Below are positions 57,051 to 64,000 of a stretch of 64,000 nucleotides of DNA, piece after piece. A model generated the notes under the pieces. That model was given only the letters and a program-made list of their open reading frames with translations, ran no database searches and was not told the origin of the DNA. Both the position numbers and the translations under genes were made by a program. Each line of letters starts with the position of its first letter. The first letter of the stretch is position 1. This DNA comes from Saccharina japonica. Its lineage: Eukaryota > Sar > Phaeophyceae > Laminariales > Laminariaceae. The stretch covers positions 41,014-105,013 of the forward strand of contig MEHQ01002076.1 in NCBI GenBank assembly GCA_008828725.1, written 5' to 3'.

Positions 57051-58554
57051 GAGATAGGTGTGGCATTCGGTCGTAGGCCGTACCCTGTACGTCCGTCGCA
57101 CGGTACCCGGTACGTCCGTCGTGCACGTGGAACGCACTCCGTCGTATGTACCCAGGGTGTGGCATCCTTGCCCCTCCGAAACCTAGCAGCAACAGCAGCC
57201 CCGTGCGTTTTGTTTATGATCGTCGTGTGAGTGGGTTGGAGACGGGGGCGGGGAAGTTATTGATTTCTTTACGAGAAGGTTATTATTAGTAGAATGTAGC
57301 AAAAGTCTCGGAGCCGAGCGAAGCTACCGTAGATTTAGAACCCCTTGTTCGCCCGATTAGGACTACTGATGTGTACTAAACTCTGGATAGAAATGTAAGG
57401 ACCGTTTTGTTACCCGTGTTAATACACCAGCGGACCTTATATTTCCGTCCAGAGTAGTGCCTGGTAGTGGTGATACTTGGTACAAGCTCTCTCGAGACGG
57501 GAACGAGGAGCGGCGCCTTCTCATAAATAATAAAATTTATTTTTACGAAGAAAAATACACACTGCAGCAGGCTCTGGTTTTTTATTAACCGCTTCCTACT
57601 TTTTTCGTGCTGTACTGCTGTTGGGTTTCGATCCCGATGTAAGTGGTATCCTCTTTCCCTCTGTTCAACCAAGAGGCTTTCTCTAACCCCGGGGACACAT
57701 CCATTGCTTCCCCGCCTTTAGGTTTCAAACTTTACTCTAAAAGCGAGGCATTCGTCCGATCGATCTTCCCTCTTGAATGAAGGCAAGTGTCCGGCCGATT
57801 TTTCCTCCGAAATCACGGCACATTCAATTTCCGCTCGAAGAAAGTTTCGCAGCATTTATTTGTGTTCGGCGAATAAATCCGTATTACTGTAGTTCGTATT
57901 CTGCTATTATTATCGAAACACCCTATTACGTTTTGGAGCGTAGCCAGAGGCTCAAATTCGAATTATCTGAGACGGAGTGCGTCTTTTCCAAGCTCCGTAA
58001 CTTTTTTCTTCTTCTCTTTTCGCGCTAAAGCCGAGAGTCCGAAACACGTCGGACAGATCATCTACAGATCATGATCTGTCTACAGATAGATCATTTAGGT
58101 CATCGAAATCCTTACCTGCCGTTATGAGACATTGTGCAGGATCTGTGTATGATAGCAGTACATTCGTATACAGCAAGAAATAAAAACCGCTGCCATCCAA
58201 ACGATTTTGATTATCTTTGCTTGCTCGCTTGCTTATAGTTTCCTTGGTTGCTCCTTGTTGATGTGCTTCCTCGCTTGCACGGCCTAACGAAAAAAACAAG
58301 CGAGGGAGCGTGGAATCCACCACCCCCGAACTTTCCCTTTCTATCGATCACCGCTGCTATTAATAGGAAGAATCACGCCCGACGCTGTCTGTCCGCACAA
58401 ACCAACGACAAACGAGGAGGCAAACGCTCAAAATACGCATACATGACGTGTGGCGGTCACAACGTTCAAAATACGACAATCGGTGACACCCCAGTCATCA
58501 CCGACTGATCAATGCGAAAAAAAAACACCACACAGCAAGGCCAAGGCCAAGTCC

Positions 58555-58900
58555 TACTTCAACTCGATGTTCAACTTCAACTTCAACTCGATGTTCAACT
58601 TCAACTCCAACCTCAATTTCAACGTAGACATTCAAGTTCAACTCCCAAGTCCAAGTCAAAAGTCAAGTCGACCGTTCAACTTCAACTTAGAATTCCATTT
58701 CAAAGTGCGATTTCAACTTCAACCGCAAGTTCAACTTCAAGGTTCGTAAGTCCCAAGTCCATGTTCAAGTCGTAGTCTGAGTTCAAGTTCAGTTCAAAGT
58801 TAGGAATCCAAACTCAAGTTCATGTTTAGGGCGAGACTTTCGTCCAAGTTCAAGTTGAACTTTCAAATCCAACTTCAAGTAGGCGAAGTCGAACTCACAG
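58555..58900. repeat. Degenerate CAACTT hexamer repeat
   Basis: AACTTCAACTTCAACTC and variants such as GTTCAAGTTCAAG, drifting in sequence along the block. Confidence 0.75.
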
Positions 58901-59461
58901 CAGCAGCCGAAGCAGTTGGAGCTACACTCCGCATGGATATCATCAAATCCAATCGAAGCAAATCACGGCGACGGATATCAAATTAAAATCACGTGTGATG
59001 GATATAAAATCCAAGATCCAAACCTTACGCTGTTTTACTACAAAAGCAGTAATATACTATGTTGTAGTATACTGTTTATAGGAGGAGGGGGGGGGGGGCG
59101 CTGGCTACTCATGCTTGTGCACGGCCGTAGTCATTATGACCATGGGGGCGGGGGCGGGGGGGGGGCAGCAGAAGACGCAAAAAAAAAACACACTCACTCT
59201 TGCTTTCAAGCGCACGCACTAACACTGATGTGGGTACTGGCATAATAAGTGCTATTCAAGTACAGCATCCCCTTTCCCCGTGACATGACGAAGCCAGCAA
59301 GCTAAGCAGCGCAACCAAAAAAGAACAAGAAAAAAAAAAGAGTCGTCTTTTTCCGACCCCCTCTTTTTCTGCCAAAAGCCAGCAATCAAAAGCGCAGTAC
59401 GCAACGAACTCCAGAAAAGAGAAAAAAAAAACAGCCATATTTCCGGAACATGATAAAAGCC

Positions 59462-60105
59462 AGCATAGCAAAGCGAAGCATAGCATAGCATAGCAGAGCA
59501 TAGTGAAGCAAAGCAAAGCAAAGCATAGCATAGCATAGCATAGCATAGAATAGCATAGCATAGCATAGTATAGCATAGCATAGCATAGCATAGCATAGCA
59601 TAGCATAGCATAGCATAGCATAGCATAGCATAGCATAGCATAGCATAGCATAGCATAGCATAGTATAGCAGAGCATAGCATAGCATAGCATAGTATAGCA
59701 GAGCATAGCATAGCATAGCATAGTATAGCAGAGCATAGCATAGCATAGCATAGTATAGCAGAGCATAGCATAGCATAGCATAGTATAGCAGAGCATAGCA
59801 TAGCATAGCATAGTATAGCAGAGCATAGCATAGCATAGCATAGTATAGCAGAGCATAGCATAGCATAGCATAGTATAGCAGAGCATAGCATAGCATAGCA
59901 TAGTATAGCAGAGCATAGCATAGCATAGCATAGTATAGCAGAGCATAGCATAGCATAGCATAGTATAGCAGAGCATAGCATAGCATAGCATAGTATAGCA
60001 GAGCATAGCATAGCATAGCATAGTATAGCAGAGCATAGCATAGCATAGCATAGTATAGCAGAGCATAGCATAGCATAGCATAGTATAGCATAGCATAGCA
60101 TAGCG
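59462..60105. repeat. TAGCA satellite with 30-bp higher-order unit
   Basis: Basic unit TAGCA; from about 59665 on, a 30-bp unit (AGCATAGCATAGCATAG plus TATAGCAG) repeats about 14 times without change. The long open frames here (CYAML repeats) are artefacts of the repeat. Confidence 0.95.
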
Positions 60106-60349
60106 AAAAGCAAAGCAAAGCAGTCCAAACCAACCCCCCCCCCCCCCCACCCCCCCCCGAAAAAAAACTAGATGAGTAATCTTTTCGGGTGGCTTGACAG
60201 CCAGCAACCACGTACTGTAGTCCAACGCCGCTTAGCTTTTTCTACTGTGCGTACCTGGTACGATATCGGGGTTAGTCGTCGCAACTTTCGGTCAAAATCG
60301 TGGTTGTGACTGACTATTAGTATACTCCTCAACTACAAGGAATGAACTA

Positions 60350-60545
60350 CCCAGTAAGGGATGCCATTTTTTTTAAACCAATCAAAGACGTGCCTATTTT
60401 TTTAGCCAATAAGGCATGCCTCATTTTCTTAGCCACTAAGGCATGCCTTACTTTTTTCTTAACCAATAAGAATGCCTTATTTTTGTTTCAGCCAAATAAG
60501 GCATGCCTTCTCTTTTTTCAACACTAATACGTAAGACATGCCATA
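60350..60545. repeat. Minisatellite with AAGGCATGCC palindrome
   Basis: About five units of roughly 38-40 bp: AACCAATAAGGCATGCCTTA plus a T-rich part. Confidence 0.8.
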
Positions 60546-60869
60546 TTTGTTTGCAATGCTATTTGTTCGGTGTTTTCTACCTCTCGGTCATGGCGATCGG
60601 TTTTGCTCGACGGCTTGCGCTTTCAATTTTTTCGTCGAGAGGGAGGCATGTATGCACGTAAAAATATCTTCAAGGGAGACGAGCCTCATAAACAATTACT
60701 GTAGGTAGGTACACCCCGTTGCCGTAGCGATTTATGCTTCAACTAAGCCCCCCCCAACAAAAAAACGCCTGTACGTTGTCGAAAAAACAGGGCGGAACCC
60801 CCCCCCTCCCCTCCCCTCCCTCCACAAAAAAACGCCTGCAAGTTGTCGAAAAAACAGGGCGGAAAAAAA

Positions 60870-61023
60870 TCAGTCATCTTCCGTCGACGCCTCGTCATCG
60901 TCGTCTTCGTCGTCGTCGTCTTCTTCCCCCGATGATGACTCGAGGTCCTCCAACCACTCCACAAACGCTTGCACCTCCTTCTGCTCGAACAGTGCTCTCT
61001 CCGGTGACCCTTGCGGCGTCGAC
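60870..61023 (-). CDS. W2-domain translation factor (eIF2B-epsilon or eIF5), last exon
   Basis: On the minus strand one base completes an Arg codon, then 50 codons and TGA. The product contains FEQKEVQAFVEWLEDLESSS and an acidic tail of mainly Asp/Glu. This is the end of a W2 (MA3-like) domain, where eIF2B-epsilon has QRFIQWLKEAEEESSEDD and eIF5 a similar WL-x-x-AE-E block; the aromatic/acidic boxes bind eIF2-beta in those factors. The acceptor (minus strand ACAACAAG) and phase fit the exon at 63832-63942. The intron pyrimidine tract on the minus strand is a GTCT repeat. Confidence 0.8.
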
Positions 61024-61077
61024 CTTGTTGTTTGTTCAGGAAAATAAAGGTCAAAACAAACAAAACAATAGACAGAA

Positions 61078-61108
61078 AGACATACAAGACAGACAGACAG
61101 ACAGACAT

Positions 61109-61151
<43 letters not shown>

Positions 61152-61212
61152 GGCAGACAGACAGACAGGACAGACAGGCAGACAGACAGACAGACAGACA
61201 GACAGACATACA

Positions 61213-61269
<57 letters not shown>

Positions 61270-61272
61270 GGC

Positions 61273-61319
<47 letters not shown>

Positions 61320-61575
61320 AAGGCAGACAGACAGACAGACAGACAGACAAGACAAGACAAGACAGACAAGACAGACAGACAAGACAGACAAGACAGACAA
61401 GACAGACAAGACAGACAGACAGACAGACAGACAGACATACAGACAAGACAAGACAGACAAGACAGACAAAACAGACAAGACAGACAAGACAGACAAGACA
61501 GACAAGACAGACAAGGCAGACAAGACAGACAAGACAAGACAGACAAGACAGACACACAAACAGACAGTCACATAA
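61078..61575. repeat. CAGA microsatellite, about 0.5 kb
   Basis: GACAGACAGACAGA repeats passing into GACAAGACAGACAAG variants. Located in the W2-gene intron, where its minus strand (GTCT) forms the pyrimidine tract before the last exon. Confidence 0.95.
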
Positions 61576-61742
61576 ACAGACACACAGACACACAAACAGG
61601 AAAGGAACGGGAGGGCAGGGAAGGGAAGGCTGGTGAGAAACCCGCACCAGGCACTACTGTAGGTATGACATGTTCCTTTGTCTCTCGCATTTTCTCCGTC
61701 AACGTGGTACACAGAAAACAAAAAAAAAATCAGCGGGCGGGC

Positions 61743-61958
61743 ATAAGGGCCCGTTTTAACGAAGAAGAAAAAAAAACAATTTGGAAAAAAAATAATTAAA
61801 ATCCGCTTTTCATTGGTCAACACACGCACCAGCAACAAAGATTAGGATCTTGGGGCATAATATTTGGTGCTGGTGCGTGTGTTGACCAATGAAAAGCGAA
61901 TTTGAATTTTATTTTTACCAAATTCAATTTTTTTTATACTCGTTAATTCGGGCCCTAA
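61743..61958. mobile_element. Foldback element, second copy, in the W2-gene intron
   Basis: Same palindrome and same GGATCTTGGGGCA loop as 36393-36615, with TTTTCATTGGTCAACACACG arms. The left arm has more differences. Confidence 0.85.
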
Positions 61959-62235
61959 ATACACACCTTAGCGCAGTAAAAATGAAACCTTGAACAAAAT
62001 ACCATCCGAAAACACACGCACGCACGCACGCACGCATGCAAACACGCATCTACACGTGCAGCCACAGGTATCATACTCACACGCGGTCTGCATGCAGCAC
62101 CCAAAAAACGCCTACTGCCACTGCAAAAAATAGCCCTCGACATCTACACACCACCCTCTGCATCCTGCATCATCTACAAAAGAACAGTCCTTCACCAACC
62201 CAGCCGCAGCAGACAGGCAGGTGTACAAGCTTTTG

Positions 62236-62375
62236 TTGGGAGATCGAACGAGGAGAATCGAGATCGAACGAGAATCGAGATCGAACGATAATCGAGATCG
62301 AACGAGAATCGAGATCGAACGAGGAGAATCGAGAACGAACGAGAATCGAGGTCGAACGAGAATCGAGATCGGTAC
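62236..62375. repeat. GAACGAGAATCGAGATC minisatellite
   Basis: About eight units of 17-20 bp (ATCGAGATCGAACGAGA). Confidence 0.85.
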
Positions 62376-62529
62376 AATACCCGATAAACAAGAAAACTAC
62401 GTAATCGATACGATTTCGATATTACTTACAAAAGCAGATACATACATCCAAGCTTTCGTTCAGCATCCGCGTCAAAACACACGGGGATGATGCCAGGGGA
62501 TGGGCAGCAAAATTCGGTCGCTATATATG

Positions 62530-62785
62530 ATATACGATATATCAAAAGTTCGATACATGCACGATATATCGAACGTTCGATATATATGCGATATATCGAA
62601 AGCTCGATATATATATTCATACGATATATCGAAAGTTCGATATTGAAACGATACCAATCTGATCCGAAATATAAGAACCATTTCAATTGCATGTTAACAT
62701 ACACAAGGTTCCTTATATTACGGGTCAGAGTGGTATATCGAAAGTCCGATATTTTGACATATCGAAAGTTTCGATATGATATCCC
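62530..62785. repeat. CGATATATCGAAAGTTCG palindromic repeat
   Basis: About 30-35 bp units of alternating CGATATATCG and AAAGTTCGATAT, interrupted by an 84-bp MITE at 62652-62735. Confidence 0.8.
62652..62735. mobile_element. 84-bp MITE in the W2-gene intron
   Basis: TACCAATCTGATCCGAAATA left, and TTACGGGTCAGAGTGGTA right; it cuts the CGATATATCG repeat in two. Confidence 0.65.
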
Positions 62786-63524
62786 GACACTTTTTAGAGT
62801 ATGTACAAGCACCGTAACCCCAATCAGCACAGTGAAAAGAAGAGAGCAGAACTGCGCTGCCCGGAAAGGTGCCCCGAAACGACACAGAACGTTTTGGAAA
62901 ATAACATCTCCAGCCGCTTCAGCTCACAGCTCTGCAGCACCCTTCACTGTGCACACACGATGCACATAAAAAAACAACGAGGCCCGCCGCACGGTACGTA
63001 GGGCAACTGCCTCGCTCGGGGCTACCTCCATCCACCCATCACCCCCCCCCCCCCCAACAACCACTACTATCCACCTCGGGGGCACGGCTGGGAAAGGTAC
63101 GTAGGGCAGAGGGAGGGTAGGCATCGCCTAGGGAACATTAATAAAGAAAAAAGAAAAAAGAAAACACACACACACACAGCATACGCTCGCTCGCTGGCCT
63201 CGCGATAAAAAATTGTGAAGTACGTAGCAAAACAAAATGAGGAGGTGGGATCCGTAGAGGGCCGTCCGTCTGCCCTCCCGCGTTCCTTTGTCCCCGACAA
63301 TCGCCAGCGCCATCAGCACCAACACCAACGCCAACACCGCCACCCTTCCGTACAAACAGCTGTCACTGGGATAAGAGGGATCTTCGAGGGTAGAGCACTG
63401 GGAAAACCCCATCTAACCCAGTCAGCACAAACACCAACACCACCACCACCACCACCAACCTCAGCACCAACACCACACCAACACACCCATCACCCACCAA
63501 CACGACCATCGTCATCACCCCCCC

Positions 63525-63660
63525 TCGCTTCGCAAAGCTTGGTGCTAGCAATGCCTGCCTGGTCGGTGAAAACCCGACATGCTCCGTCCCGGCATTGTAG
63601 GGATGCGAGGGTCTACGTATGGTCATACGACTACGGCCATGCATGAAAATGAAGTACACC
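63525..63660 (+). repeat. Second copy of the window-start dispersed repeat
   Basis: TTGGTGCTAGCAATGCCTGC, GCTCCGTCCCGGCATTGTAG and GACTACGGCCATGCATG match bases 1-140 closely. Confidence 0.75.
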
Positions 63661-63831
63661 CTCCCCCGTCCCTTCCCCCCCGCCCAGCATTACGAAAACC
63701 AACAACACCAACACCAACCCTTCTTCCCCCCGCCTCCACCACCACCGCACGAAAACACTATTACCCTCTTCAACACGTTCTCTAGAGAGAAGGGAGGGAA
63801 GGAGGGAAGGGGTAGTAGGGGTGACAGTCAC

Positions 63832-63942
63832 CTGCGCAGCTTTATCCAGCGGTTGAGGCAATCGTCCGATACCATATCCTCCTGAAAAAGAGTCTGGACA
63901 ACGAACCGGAAGACAGCGCGGAGCGTGCCCTCGCACTCGGGT
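63832..63942 (-). CDS. W2-domain translation factor, penultimate exon; gene runs off the window
   Basis: Minus strand, 111 nt: one base, 36 codons, two bases. The product reads PECEGTLRAVFRFVVQTLFQ then EDMVSDDCLNRWIKLR; the family has a helical L-x-x-LYEQD-x-x-EE-x-I-x-x-W at this point. The acceptor GGCGGCAG follows a CTCT-rich tract and the donor is GTGACT. Joining phase 2 to the last exon makes a clean Arg codon, giving LNRWIKLR-R-STPQG. Which W2 protein it is (eIF2B-epsilon, eIF5, less likely eIF4G or BZW) cannot be settled without the upstream exons beyond 64,000. Confidence 0.78.
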
Positions 63943-64000
63943 CTGCCGCCGATGTCGGGGACGGAGAGGAGACGAGAGAAGAGGGCGGGGGGTGGGCGCG

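Larger units (their letters stand above)
50490..57530 (+). repeat. Segmental duplication, copy 2 (about 7.0 kb)
   Basis: Direct-orientation partner of 40285-46960, separated from it by 3.5 kb. Unlike copy 1 it has a continuous sequence across the middle (54540-55895), which holds the 265-residue ORF. Confidence 0.85.
57531..60869. other. Gene-free, satellite-rich stretch
   Basis: Includes a degenerate CAACTT/TTCAAG hexamer region (58555-58900), the CATAG satellite, a GGCATGCC minisatellite and a short duplicated block (60747-60865: AACGCCTG(T/C)A(C/A)GTTGTCG). No exon recognised. Confidence 0.6.
61024..63831 (-). other. Last intron of the W2-domain gene
   Basis: A 2.8 kb intron holding, from its 3' end: a CAGA microsatellite, a hairpin element (61743-61958), ATCGA-type minisatellites (62236-62375, 62530-62785), an 84-bp MITE (62652-62735) and a dispersed repeat shared with the window start (about 63525-63660). 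No other exon is needed, because the flanking exons join in phase. Confidence 0.65.

Noticed and set aside
59252-60225. Open frames of 279-319 codons on the minus strand (CYAML repeats)
   Set aside because: All derive from the TAGCA satellite, which has no stop in several frames.
60734-61838. Frames of up to 322 codons rich in DRQT or CLSV
   Set aside because: They are the CAGA microsatellite; only the last 50 codons of the minus-strand frame (60870-61023) look like protein.

Overview
The window is nuclear DNA of an intron-rich eukaryote. Coding exons are short (43-258 nt) and GC-rich, introns are canonical GT-AG, about 0.5-2.8 kb long and full of repeats, and the intergenic DNA is crowded with small inverted-repeat elements, tRNA-derived SINEs and micro/minisatellites. 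A brown alga or another stramenopile fits this picture (exon-rich Argonaute, roughly 1 kb introns, trinucleotide repeats), but that assignment is an inference from gene structure, not a proof.

The main gene is a complete-looking Argonaute on the + strand. I could follow 20 exons from 13,092 to 37,498; every junction agrees in reading phase. Together they give about 885 residues with N, L1, PAZ, L2, MID and PIWI regions, the full catalytic tetrad (D621, E661, D693, H830, numbered from the first visible exon) and an intact 5'-phosphate pocket. The true start codon lies upstream of 13,092 and was not found. Its introns carry two long hairpin-forming inverted repeats, two hAT-like elements, a decayed tandem array of its own exon 16 end, and a repeat family ending in poly(C).

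A second gene runs on the - strand at the right edge: the last two exons (60,870-61,023 and 63,832-63,942) of a W2-domain translation factor, most like eIF2B-epsilon or eIF5, ending in a long acidic tail. The gene continues past 64,000.

Region by region: 1-4,773 minisatellite, TIR element and three SINE copies; 4,774-10,358 a near-identical tandem array (2.3, 0.8 and 2.3 kb units); 10,359-13,091 small repeats; 13,092-37,498 Argonaute; 37,499-40,284 G-rich 3' flank; 40,285-46,960 and 50,490-57,530 two copies of a roughly 7 kb segmental duplication that may carry a Ser/Pro-rich gene, the first copy interrupted by a 573-N gap between perfectly matching 445-bp inverted arms, the second holding a 265-residue ORF with a possible PP1-docking motif; 57,531-60,869 satellites; 60,870-64,000 the W2-domain gene, with a CAGA microsatellite and a hairpin element in its intron.

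Throughout the non-coding DNA the 9-mer TACCWGGTA occurs about 27 times by eye, against about 0.5 expected by chance. I found no rRNA, no free-standing tRNA gene, no CRISPR array and no viral or LTR element that I could support.
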